Assembly (NCBI GenBank): GCA_020726505.1
Contig: JAHLEZ010000001.1
Location: 6,386,001-6,450,000, forward strand
Origin: Leptodontidium sp. MPI-SDFR-AT-0119
Lineage: Eukaryota > Ascomycota > Leotiomycetes > Helotiales > Leptodontidiaceae
Direction: 5' to 3'
DNA length: 64,000 nt
Below, in pieces: positions 32,209 through 43,374 of the stretch (position 1 is the stretch's first letter; every line of letters starts with the position of its first letter). The position numbers were made by a program, and so were the translations under genes. The notes under the pieces were generated by a model. It was not told the DNA's origin, ran no database searches, and saw nothing but the letters and a program-made list of their open reading frames with translations.

Positions 32209-33332
32209 ATGGCTCGCAATGCTAAATCCCCCAATGGTAGAGGAGGCTTGGGGCTGGCTGCTCAGTCGGGCTGGATTGGAGCTGTAGCGAGGTTTTGGGA
32301 GGTACATATATCCAGTACTCTCTTCAAATTAAGATTATACTAACTGGTAGTTGTAGAAAACATATGCGGCCGATTACCTGGGCTTCGCACTATTGTTGAC
32401 GGCATATATATTGGTAAGTGTTCCTCGGGTTCCACGGAATCATGGCTAATATCATCACTAGCTTGTCACTCTTGTCGAACCCTTCCACCGCATGTTCTTT
32501 ATCAACAATATCAATATCCAATATCCGCACGCTTTGGTGGAACGAGTTCCAGTTGCTTGGGGGATCACCTATGGTGCTGTGGTGCCGTTGGTTTGTCTCG
32601 TTGTCTGGTTGGGCATTTCTAGGGCTGGAGTGCATAAATTCCATGTTACAATACTGGGTCTGCTCATAAGGTACGGTTGACCCCTGCGGAGATTATGTAC
32701 AACTGTTTACTGTTGCAGTATTGTCCTCACTCTATTCATCACGGACTGCATCAAAAATGCTGTCGGGCGTCCTCGGCCAGACCTGATATCTCGATGCAAG
32801 CCAGCAGAGGGCACACCAAATAACGTCTTAGTATCTTTTGATGTCTGTACAGAAACAGATCATCATAGATTGCATGATGGGTGGAGGAGCTTTCCTTCCG
32901 GGCACTCGTCCTTTGCATTCAGTGGATTGGGATACCTGGCTCTGTTCTTCGCTGGGCAGATGCACGTATTTAGACCCAGGACTGATCTCGCCAGAGCACT
33001 GCTTGCGATCGCTCCCCTACTAGGAGCTTCGATGATAGCTATCAGCCGTTGTGAAGATTATCGGTATGTCTACTTTTCCTGACAAACCAATCACTACTAA
33101 CTACTTCAGTCACGACGTATACGACGTAACATGTGGTTCAATCCTCGGAATGGGCATCGCATATTTTTCCTATAGACGCTACTACCCTCGCCTCCACTCC
33201 GCGAAATGCAATGAACCATTCCAATCACGAGCCTCGACTTTTAACGAGGGATTCGCGAAAATCAAGAATGATGAGGAACTCGCTAGACCAGCGAGAGAGT
33301 TTGAATTGAGTGATGACGATGATGGGAATTAG
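32209..33332 (+). CDS. PAP2-family lipid phosphate phosphatase (Dpp1/Lpp1-like)
   Basis: Membrane phosphatase that dephosphorylates diacylglycerol pyrophosphate, phosphatidate or related lipids. Five exons are joined by introns near 32300, 32413, 32670 and 33064. The three catalytic motifs are intact: KNAVGRPRPD, FPSGHSSFAFSG and SRCEDYRHDVYDV, placed between hydrophobic segments as in Dpp1. Six membrane spans are expected; I see helices before motif 1 (GFALLLTAYILLVTLV, YGAVVPLVCLVVWLGI, VTILGLLISIVLTLFI) and after it. The tail is acidic (SDDDDGN). The start ATG at 32209 opens the shortest exon that leads in frame to the first donor. Exact substrate is not determinable. Confidence 0.9.
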
Positions 33333-33896
33333 CTATGATGAGTTACGAGAAATGAAGAATTGGATTACTGTGACTATTTGGGCCTTGTGAGTTATTCCGG
33401 TAAGTGGACTTCGGATTCTTTTGTTCTTTGTACCCGCCCAATTCGGGCTGCCCTGTAACCCTTGTGTGCGGTTTTGCATTTGCGTGCGTCTCCTTTTTCT
33501 TTGTTATCGCTTCGAATTTCCAGCTCTTTGTACTCCCTCCCACACTGCAGTCTCCGTCGAGCGTCGATGGTCCTCGGTGCTCTTTTTGGGATTAAATTTC
33601 GTCCTGTCTGGTCTCAATCAATATCTTCAGAGTTACCCCGTGCTCTTGAATGCCTCATTCCGAGCTTTACGGATAGGAAAATTTTGGCCAACGCAGCAAC
33701 ATTGGATTTCCGAAGTACCAGCCTCCCTACACACAGCGTTCAAGGTCTACAGGCCGCATATTCCTGTGGCATCCTCCTCGGATCAGCCTCCACTTAAACC
33801 ATCTGGCAACTCACATTCGACGCCCTGCGATAGCTCGCTGGCTCCCAGTTCCACCAACCCTTGCCTTCACCACACCCGGTGAATGAAGCGTGAACA
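33333..33896. other. Upstream region of the membrane/coiled-coil gene
   Basis: About 560 bp, C/T rich towards 33890. Overlapping open frames here have Cys/Phe/Pro-rich translations without motifs and are probably leader sequence. Confidence 0.5.
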
Positions 33897-36800
33897 ATGG
33901 AGGTTACTTCAACAGAATTCGGGGCGAGGGAAATGGAGGACGCCATAGCAGCGGCGCAGCGGGAACAAATATTTGCGCAAAGAATAATTAACGAGGAGCG
34001 AGAAAGGCAAGAGAAAGCAGCAGAAGGTGCACAACCACGCCATTCTTCGCATCAGCGGTGCCAGGCTCAGCAAGAATACCACCAGCATAGTAGGGTAGAA
34101 AAAGACACCAGAAGCTTTCAACAGTCCGAATACAGCCGAACTGAAGGAGAAAGCCTTCGACAGCAGCGGCTGGCAGGATCTTCCCCTAGGATATCTCCCA
34201 TGGCATTCACCTACCTTTGGTTCCGAAACCGATTCAGAAACTTCCGGCGAGAATCTCAAACGGGAATGCAGGTGCTTGCACTCGTAGCGGGACTCGCAGC
34301 CATTTGGATCGCTCTATCATACGCATACCAATTACTCTTTGGCTGGATATTCTACTTTTACGCTTACTGCCAGGCATACTTTGGCTATGCTTTCATCATG
34401 GATGGCTGCTCCAAAGTCATGAACGATCAAAGGGGATTTTGGGCCTGGGGGCGGGACCATCAGAGTTGGTTTCATTTGCAGAGGTGTCGAGCATATGACG
34501 TGGGATCGGATGGAGATGGACACTTAACGCCCTTCCCACAAGCCGTTTCCACCTTGATTACAGACCCTTTCGGGGCATCTCCTATCATGGTGAGTGTGTA
34601 CGATCCATCTTTCGGGCTGACTAACATGAGTAGTACTTCTCGGCTTTGCTCATGGTGTTTTGGGTACTTCGAGCATTGGGCAGAAAGGTAAGCGGCACTC
34701 CCAATTCATATGACTTCGACTAACTGCATAGCTGTCTGCATGGCCTCACTATGCATTACATGCCGGAGGGCTATCCTGGGGCAGGGTGATCTGCGCCTGT
34801 CTCTTTACCGTCCTCGTCTTCTTAATGGCCAAAAATTGCGCCTATTTGGCCTTCCTTGTAGGCGTGGGCTTCGGCAGTGCAACCGTCTTCTATATTCTGA
34901 TCGATGCATTCTTCTTCCACCGATTCAGAACCGCACGGGATGTAGCCAGCGTAAATCTTTTAGCCAGGCCGGTCATCGCAGTCTTTACCTCGCTTTGGTA
35001 CAGCTTGTTGAGCTTCTTCTCGGTGTTTTGGACAAATCGAGCTCCACCCGGTCGTGCATTTCATTGCACCCATGTCAAACCTTGCCACTGTTACGCTGAG
35101 AAGGATCGTGTGATGGCAGAGTTGGGTGATGCCAAGGCAGCACTTACAAACCAACTTCAGGCCGCCCAGCAACATCTCGCAGCTCAAGGGCAACTTTTAA
35201 CAATTGCCAACACCAACCTCGAACTGGTAACCGCTGAGCGAGATAGTGCTCAAGCTCGTAATAACGGTGGACCACGGTCGCCCGCCCACTGGCATAATCC
35301 TCGAATCGAGGATGCTCGGTCCAAGCATTGGGAAGAGATGTTCATGAAGAGTGACACTGAATATTTGCAACTTCTCGACGAGAAAAATGAACGAGAGAAA
35401 CAATACAGAAGGGAACTAGAAAGGCTGCAAAAGAGTGTAGAATACACTACCGGCGCTGGCCTCGATCGAGAAATCGCCATCAAGGAACTGCACGAGGCGA
35501 GAGGAACAATCAGGAGGCTTGTGAGGGAGCGGAATGACTTATCCCTCGCGGGTATTGCTCTACGACTTGAACTCGCCAAGGAAAAGGAATCCCACTCTGA
35601 GAAATGCCAGAATGAAGCAGGTTGTCAAAAGCGCATTCGAGAGTTAGAAGAGAACTACGATCGTGTCATTGCTCACATTCGGGAAGACCAGTTCCTAGTC
35701 ACGGATGCTTGTATCAAACTTGGAATGGATCCAAAGGAAGCACAGCATGTCCAACTCAGGGCTTACCTTGCTGAGGTCACCATAAAATTGGCTCAGTTGT
35801 ATGCCAGGGGTGTTCGTGGAGCCGATACGACCGATCTTCAAGTTGAAATCATGCGCAACGAAATTGCGAGGGAGGCGACCTACAAGAATAGACTCGAGAG
35901 AGAAATTGAACGACTTGGAGGTAATATCATTGATATCAGGATCGGTCTCGATACAACACGACCTCAAGACTGGAAGATCGACTTCATGACTTACGAGCAG
36001 AATCATCTTCGTGTCTTCCCGATTTACCAGAGGTTGTGGCAGGCGATAATCGATATGAATAAAATCTATAGCGAACAGGGTCTTATCCTTCCAGCCTGGT
36101 ACCGTCAACCTGTAAGGAGCAGTATGAGCAGCCACATGCTTGCATTGCCACCAGTCGAAGCTATATCGCAGCTCCTAAAGTCAAACGAGCTTACGAATCC
36201 GCGTATACAAAATCCCGACATCTTGGTGGAGAAACTCGTCGTATCTGAATGTCAGCGTCTCTACAACCGTGGTCTCCAATTGGTCTCGTACATAGTAAGC
36301 AACCTGCCCTTCATCGTCAATATCCCCGCCATCCAAGGCGTCAACGCAATCCTCAACGAAGCCCTCCACGAAGTCCTCGACTTCCTCCCTGCCCTTCTCG
36401 CCAACCACCCAACCGAGCGCCGGCCCAGCCCACGTAAACAACAGAAATTCGAGATCTACTCCGCAATGCAATACTCGATCGCCGGTCTTACACTTCAGAT
36501 CTTAGCCAACAAGCGCTTGCCACCCGACTGGCTCTCCACCGACTACCTCGACGAACTCTTCAGCAAGCCCTACGACTCCCCCGAGAACCTGGCTATGAAT
36601 CTCTCCAACCATGAACTCGCCATCCTCGCCAAACGCATCCAGCAGCTCGTCTCTTTCACAGAGGAATACCAATTCCCCGGCACCAAAGCAGGTCCACCAC
36701 GCGTCCGTCTCCAACACGATCCAAACTACGACAAGCGCTGGCAAGACCTCGTCATTGCGCGCACCTTCGCCGAGCTCACCATCTCGCACTGGAACGTCCA

Positions 36801-37413
36801 TAAGTCCCAGAAAGAATACATGGTCGCCGACGAAGGCGGCAGACAACTCATCCGCTTCGAACCGAGCCCGCAACTTCTCCCTCTCGACATAGAGAAGTTC
36901 CGCAAAGCCGTCGGCTTAGACCCTTTCAAAACTGAAGACAACCGCTGGCCTGACGATTGGAAAGCCAAGGTCATCAACGACCCTTCTTCCGGCCCAGCTA
37001 TCATCTTCGAACCTCCGGGCACCTCAGACAAGGCCCCCAAAGCTCTTAAATCCATCGAAAACGGCCCAGGAGGCGATAGAGGTGGAGGCAAAGGCAACGA
37101 CTACACCCCCGAAGCACTGACCGGCACACCCAAGGAAATCGAGCGCAAGCGCCTCCAGAACGAGTGGAAAGAACATCAAGAGCGTTGCGAACAGCTCTAT
37201 AACCACGTCATCGGCTACGGCATCAAAGGCAACATCCCGCGCCTCAACACCGTCAATTTGAGACTCAATGCTGATCCGAAGACTATGAAGCGCGATATTG
37301 AGAATTTCAAGGAGGCTCAGAATCAGTATGTTCATGCCCTTACTGGAGGCGAAGATAAATTTCCCGTGCCCCCTATGAGGAAGAAAGGTGGAAAGATGTA
37401 TCCTTTTTCTTAG
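33897..37413 (+). CDS. Large membrane and coiled-coil protein, unknown function
   Basis: Exons 33897-34589, 34634-34687 and 34732-37413 join in phase to 1142 residues. Residues 1-100 are Gln/Glu/Arg rich and probably helical (QREQIFAQRIINEERERQEK). Hydrophobic segments follow near 125-165 (VLALVAGLAAIWIALSYAYQ), 230-245, 255-300 (ACLFTVLVFLMAKNC, YLAFLVGVGFGSATVFYILI) and 320-345. A long coiled coil then covers about 370-560 (KSDTEYLQLLDEKNEREKQY, REIAIKELHEARGTIRRLVRE). The C-terminal 550 residues are globular, ending in a Lys-rich tail. I recognise no family. The intron phases and uninterrupted 2.7-kb last exon argue that the gene is real and maintained. A role as an organelle or nuclear-envelope tether would be a guess. 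Confidence 0.85.
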
Positions 37414-38236
37414 ATAAAAGGTGGAGGGTTGAGTAAGAACGAGTAGCAGGTTATTTTTTGTTAGGCGCATCATTTTCAATTCCGATCTATCTGTGGCATT
37501 TTCACCTGTATTTTACAGCAATTTAAGTAGCGTGGTTTAGCTGTTTTTTACCCCCTTTTCCAAGCATAGAACCAAAGTTTACTACACCAATTCGTGCCTC
37601 TCTCCCCCGTTTCCTTACCTTCCACAGGGCAGGGGCTCAAGGAGGCATGTGATTAGTCACATGACTGTCGAATTCTCATCTCTAGTCGTCTCTTCGGCAT
37701 GAAATAGGAACCAAACAATGGAATCGGCACCGTCAGGGAATGAAATATTAAGCTCGTAATTCGGTAGCAGAGTCATTTGCGAGTGATCATGTGATAGCAA
37801 AGGCGGTGAAAACTGGCGAAGAACAACAAGCAAGCCCCCCAGCCCTGCCTCCCCTTCACTCGCTGCAAGCCGCTCAGGGCAGGACGCTGAAGAGGCTGGG
37901 CTGGCTCGGCTGGCTGCATCAATGCATGGCATCCCCCCTTAACCGGCTCCTGCGGCCAACCCGGATTGCCCGGCACTTCGCTCTCCACACTCCACCCTCC
38001 GCATTCGCATTTGGCATCCTGTATGCGTATCCTTCGAGACGAACCTTGCTGCCAAGCGGCATCATCCATCATCTCGCATCACGTCTTACAAAGTTTAAAG
38101 CTCTTCCTAGACAGACTCCTTTAAAATGTGGCAGATCCCCCTTTCAAAGCTGTCCCTCCTGCCTCCCCTCCTCCGCTCCCTCGGATTCCACAACTCGTTT
38201 GCTTGTCAGGACCAGAGTCGTTGTGTTGTCGAGAAT
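37414..38236. other. Intergenic region
   Basis: 3' flank of the membrane/coiled-coil gene, then a stretch near 37830-38000 rich in GGCTGG-like words, then the lactonase leader. An in-frame ATG at 38126 could extend the next gene by 37 residues. Confidence 0.5.
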
Positions 38237-39560
38237 ATGCGTCTCTCTCAGGTACCCCTGGCCGGTCTTGTGACGTCTACTGTTGCTGCTGTCGCCACTA
38301 CCAATCTTTTTGTGTCGTCTTATGCGGGAACTGTCTCGACGCTGCTGTTGAGTCCGGCAGCTATTGGGGGTTACTCGTTAAAAACCGTGTCCGTCAATAC
38401 AGTGGCCCAAACTAGTCCATCATGGTTGACCAAGGATGAGCTGAATGGAATTATATATTCCACTGATGAGGGCTTCTTTGGCCCCAATGGCTCTGTATCC
38501 GCATACTCGGCCTCCGACTCAGGGGATCTAACTCTGCTGGGTCGCACAATCACAGTAGGCGGCCCTGTGAGCTCTGTTGTTTACAATGGCGGGAAAGGCC
38601 TCGCCTTGGCCCACTAGTGAGTAATTTTCAAACCCTCCAAGTATTCTAATTATTGACAAATTCCAGCGGAGGTTCTTCAGTGACAAGCTGGTCCATTCGA
38701 GCAAATGGGACTCTCGACCCCCTTCAAGCTCTGACATTCAAGCTCACAGCACCTGGTACCAATCCCGCAAGACAAGATGCCCCTCACCCACACCAAGTCG
38801 TCGTCGACCCAACAGACAGCTTCATCGTAGTGCCAGACCTCGGCGCCGATCTCGTGCGCGTCTTCACCATCGACAAAACCAACAATCTCCTCACAGAAGT
38901 AACACCCTTCGCAACCCCCGCCGGCTCCGGTCCACGACACGGCGCATTCCTGACGGCAGACTGCGGAAACACGTATTTCTTCCTGATCGCCGAATTGTCC
39001 AACACGATTACGAGTTACAAGGTAACATACGGAGAGGCGAGTTTAGGATTCGAGGAAGTGTTCGTGAGCGGCACATACGGCCCTACAGCAACCCCAGTAG
39101 GAGCCGCAGCAGCCGAAGCCATCATCAGCGTACGTATCTTACCTTCTTCCTCCTCCCTCCTTTCTATCCCTCTACTACTTTAATTAGGCAAGCCAACTAG
39201 CTGACTGAACCAAAAAAGCCCGATGGCAAATTCCTCCTCACATCCTCACGCAACGCAACGCTCTTCGAAATCGACAATTTCGACTCCACAAACAGCACCA
39301 AGATCCCATCCGACACGCTTCAGAGCTGGGCTATCGACGATGCAACGGGGAACCTGTCGTTCGTGCAGCTTGCTCCTGCGGGAGGAAGGTTTCCTAGACA
39401 GTTCTCGCTTAATAAGGCGGGTACTCTGGCCGCTGTTGGGTTGCAGAGTGATAGTCGTGTGGTGATTGTTCAGAGGGATGTGGGCACTGGCAAGTTTGGG
39501 GATTTTGTTGCCTCGATCGATGTTGGAGGGGAGATTACGAGTGTCATTTGGGATGAGTGA
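38237..39560 (+). CDS. Lactonase-type seven-bladed beta-propeller, secreted (6-phosphogluconolactonase-like)
   Basis: Fungal member of the lactonase/carboxy-cis,cis-muconate lactonizing family (YbhE/CMLE fold). Three exons; introns near 38616-38666 and 39130-39219. Landmarks: the N-terminal strand LFVSSYAGTVSTLLL, HPHQVVVDPTDSFIVVPDLG with the conserved His, DLVRVFTIDKTN, SGPRHGAFL, PDGKFLLTSSRN, and FPRQFSLNKAGTLAAVGLQSD in the last blade. The chosen ATG at 38237 gives a signal-peptide-like start (MRLSQVPLAGLVTSTVAAV); the longer ATG at 38126 adds residues not typical of the family but has a better context. Its substrate is unknown. It converges on the CLC gene. Confidence 0.85.
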
Positions 39561-39726
39561 TTGGCTGGATAGATGCTTTTTTGGATATGCTGTTCCATAA
39601 AGTAGTTGGATGCATTAGAGCCGAAGTAGATGTTAGCCATTCTAGATGCCAATATTGGAGGATATCATAGACAGAAATATTTCTTGGATCAGATCAAAAA
39701 GTCTATATTCATATTCAAAACAGTCG

Positions 39727-42511
39727 TTACCTTCGGTCTTCTAATTCTACACCTTGGTCGACATCCACGTCGTCCTCTGTCCCATCCATCATGTAAGATG
39801 TCGGACCCGTGTGCCCACGAGGTGGTGATCTCGCTAAATCAACGGATCCTCCTATCCGGATTCGTCCTCGGGAAACGTGATGCACCTGATCTGATAGCCA
39901 ACCGGCGCCTTTCTTGAACACACCCCAAAGCCGTTCCTGGCTCTCAACTAGATGCCTGTCATCTCTTGGGTTTTCGCTGGCTTCGACCTTGAATTGGTAC
40001 TTCAAGCAGTCTTTGACTGTTACGAGGCCAGTCAGTTTCCCATGGTATTCGATGAGGATCACTCGCGGCCCAATTTTGCGGAATAGTTCCATGACTGTTT
40101 CGAGCGGCAGTCGGGGATGTACAGTGACTGGCGTGGGATCTATAAAGCGACTGAAGTCGACCGATGACGATGCCATTGCATCAAAGGTCGTCGACGGAGG
40201 ACCGGAGATTGCCGGTGTTGCTGGTATAGAACCTCCGCGTGAAATCGGTAAGCTGAAATAGCATTTTGCTGTCGAGCTGATCGACCTCTCTCTCTTGACA
40301 CGATCAATAGCGTATCGCAATTCCGTCCTCCCAATATAACCCACGAGTATCTTTGACGCTCTATCCTCCACTATTGGGAAGCCTTGGTACTTGTCCTCGC
40401 GCAGCAATTTCTCGAGGTTCTTCATGGTCAAGCCCGTCGTGGGTAGCGCGACGACATCGCTTGTCATGACTTGTGAGACTGGTACATCGAAGACGTGGTC
40501 TTCTTTGTTGTCCAAGAATGGAAAGCCGCTGAAATAAATCATCCTATCGGCAATCCCTCCTTTTCCGAAGAGTTCGCTGACTGCTTTGGTCACGCCAACA
40601 ACCACCATTGTTGGCAAGATATAGGTCAGAGCTCCGGTAAGCTCGAACATGATGACCACTACAGATACTGTGATGTGCATGATACCGCTCAGCGCAGCGG
40701 CTGCTCCAAGAAATGCGTATGTGCCGGGAGTGATGCAAGGAACATCTGGCTGACATGCTGAAAAGAATACTGATGTTGGGTATGCCTCGTGCAGTGCCTG
40801 CACCAGTATTCCAACCGTTCTCCCGAAAGAGGCCCCGATGGCCATAGATGGCACGAAGATACCGGCTGGAACTTTGCATCCATAGGAAATGATAACGAGG
40901 AATATCCGAAGGATTGTCGCTATCGTCAGGGAGGCTACCATTCTCCACTTGTTTTCTCGATCGCACAGACCGTTGTAATCCTCAGCCCCCTCACACTCCA
41001 AGAATAGAATTTCCATGCTCTCCGTCATGTCGATCCGGAGGAACATGTTAGGATAGCATATAATGGCAGTCCCAGTCGCTAATAATGTCGCTTCGAGGAT
41101 AGCGTATTTGGTAAGATACTTCTTGCGGAAGGCCTGCGCCCTCAAATTCCACTTGATGACAAAAGCGCCGTACAAGCCTCCAAAGATCCCAATGATGATG
41201 TAAAATACTACCTCAAAAAAGTGCCATGATCGATCGTAATGGACCTGGAACATGACGAGTTGACCTGTCCTGAAAGGGTTCATTGCGGATAGTACGGCCG
41301 TGGCGACTAGAGCGCAGAAGTAACTCCTCCACATGGTCTTCAGTGGAAAGTAGGAGGACATCTCCTCGAGTGAGAACAAAACACCACCAATGGGACTTCC
41401 AAAAGCTACTGCTACTCCGGCAGCAGCACATGCGCTTAGAATTTCTCGGGTCTTGGACGCGCTTCGTTTGTACTTCTCAAATAATCTCGAGATGACATTT
41501 CCAGTGCAGACCGCATAATGCACACTTGGTCCTTCTTTGCCAACTGATAGACCAGATGCAATGGCGAGAGGCAGTGCCACCGATTTGATGACCAGAGTCC
41601 AGAATCCAAGGAATCCTTTCATAACGAAACCAGCTATGATGCATTTAATCTCGGAAATGCCCGATCCTGCGGCATAGGGAGCAAATGATCGGACTAGGCT
41701 TGCTGAGGTCAGAGCAAATATCGTCTACAAATGTCAGTAAGAACATGTAACCAGATGTGGGGGGACTTCTACTGCAAACATAATATACAAGAAATAGTTG
41801 ACTAGAGCGAGGGAGCTCCAGCGATGCCAGTCATCGCAACCTGGAATTCGTAAGTCATAGAATCCTAACATTCGAAGGTACCTACCATTGTCTTCCCCCC
41901 AACAGCAAAAGCTCTCATTAAGGTAAAATGCCGTCTTGCAGTATCCCAGCTTCACGTCCGAGAGCCATTCTGTGATTATATTGAGAAATGCCGCATTCAA
42001 ACCAATAGCCGCACCTGTCCTGTATCAGCAGTGCCCCTCGAGATGGAAGACCGTAGCTACCGATCAGAGTAACCACTATCCACCCTTGCGCTGCCTCATA
42101 TGATTCTCCAAGCTTGTATCTCCAACCCGCATGGCCCCCTCTTTCGAAGAATCCGGCCGTCTCTTTCCGCCGTACTTTCCTCCGCAGTTGTTCTTTCGCA
42201 GCATCCTGCACCCAATCTGTTGGTAGACCGTTAGCTTGCTCTATCGCATCGAGGGTGTCTCAAAGTACCTATCGTAGTAAAGTCCTATTATCGTATCAGC
42301 ATCATTCGAGCCCTCAGAAATCTGCAACGTGCGCGCATACCTCATATCTTTTGATCTTCTCAATCTCCTCATCTATCTGGTGTTCCGCGTTGGTCGGCGC
42401 AGTCGCAGCCTCGCCATGCTCAGCGTTTGAGATCGCAAAGGACAGCCGCGAGGTGACGGTTGGGCGTTGGCGCGGAGCAGGCAGAGATACGGAGGATGAT
42501 CGGGAGTTCAT
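39727..42511 (-). CDS. CLC-type chloride channel/transporter (Gef1/ClC-3-like)
   Basis: Endomembrane chloride/proton antiporter or channel. The N-terminal exons (start ATG 42509-42511) carry SLSFAISN and EEIEKIKRYE, then DWVQDAAKEQLRRK and the first helices. The main exon has all selectivity motifs: GSGISEIK (the usual Pro is Ser), GKEGPSVH with the gating Glu, SPIGGVLFSLEE with the internal proton Glu, and GIFVPSMAIG. After the transmembrane core two CBS domains lie at about residues 600-800 (SQVMTSDVVALPTTGLTMKN and VHPRLPLETVMELFRKIG). Both coupling Glu are present, which fits an exchanger rather than a pure channel. Complete; converges on the lactonase and diverges from CHO2. Confidence 0.93.
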
Positions 42512-43374
42512 GGCCTATTTCGAGCCAGATTCATACTCCTGGGTTGCCAAAATGGAGAGCTGCCGTCTATCATCATCATGATGCTGCGCTTTGGTATGAA
42601 TGGCTCCAGCTCTGTAATGCGGCCGCTAGCGCACCGCATCGACTTACTACATATGTCAACCTCGCAACCTCTCCCATGGCCAGCACCCCACGCCAATAGG
42701 GCAATGAAGCATGTGCTGTGCTAGCACTTAAGGTTCGTGTACCTGCTGATACGGTCATGGGAAGGGCTTTTGGCTATGTTGACCTGCTTCAAAGATTAGA
42801 GGCCATCTCATAAATGGTCCTCGAAGTTGCGCAAACCAGACGAGTGCTATCTCGAGTTGCACATATAAGGAAGGCACTTTCTGATAGCTCAACCATAACA
42901 ACTACTATGACGAACACAAAGCTGGAACGAATATCAAATGCCGTGCTCTTTAGCTAGGACTGCAGAGCGTCCGGCAGAAGAGCGAATTTGCTTGTGGCGT
43001 ATTCGATTGGCCAGTTGAACCTCGTCTGATGTCGTCGTGCTTTCTAGTTCTCTTCTCTACGCGAATTGAAGCTCCCCTCCAATTTGTTAGTGAGCCTTGC
43101 AACCTCTCCACTCCACCTGCACTCTACCTACTCTCGGCGCACATTCCCTCCCCTCCCTCCGAATAACTCCCACAACCATTTCAACTCATCTCACAAAGAT
43201 CGCACTTATGGCCAGCGGTCCAGCAAACTCTAAAAGACCAGTCAATCCCCGCAACTGCCCCGCGAATCGCAACTCTCCCGAACCTCCTTCGATCCAGCAA
43301 GAGAGCCCAGGAGCCTCTTCATAACGGTCCTCAACACCTTGGCTGCGCGGGTGTCAACTCCGCCGCTCTTCAAT
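42512..43374. promoter_or_regulatory. Divergent promoter between CLC and CHO2
   Basis: About 860 bp between two start codons. The CHO2-proximal part (43080-43370) is strongly C/T rich, as in fungal leaders of highly expressed genes. No inositol/choline response element of the yeast CATGTGAAAT type was spotted. Confidence 0.45.

Noticed and set aside
32836..32857. Intron in the PAP2 gene before ETDHHRLHDGW
   Set aside because: GT...AG ends exist, but the span is 22 bp, too short to splice, and the frame is open through it.
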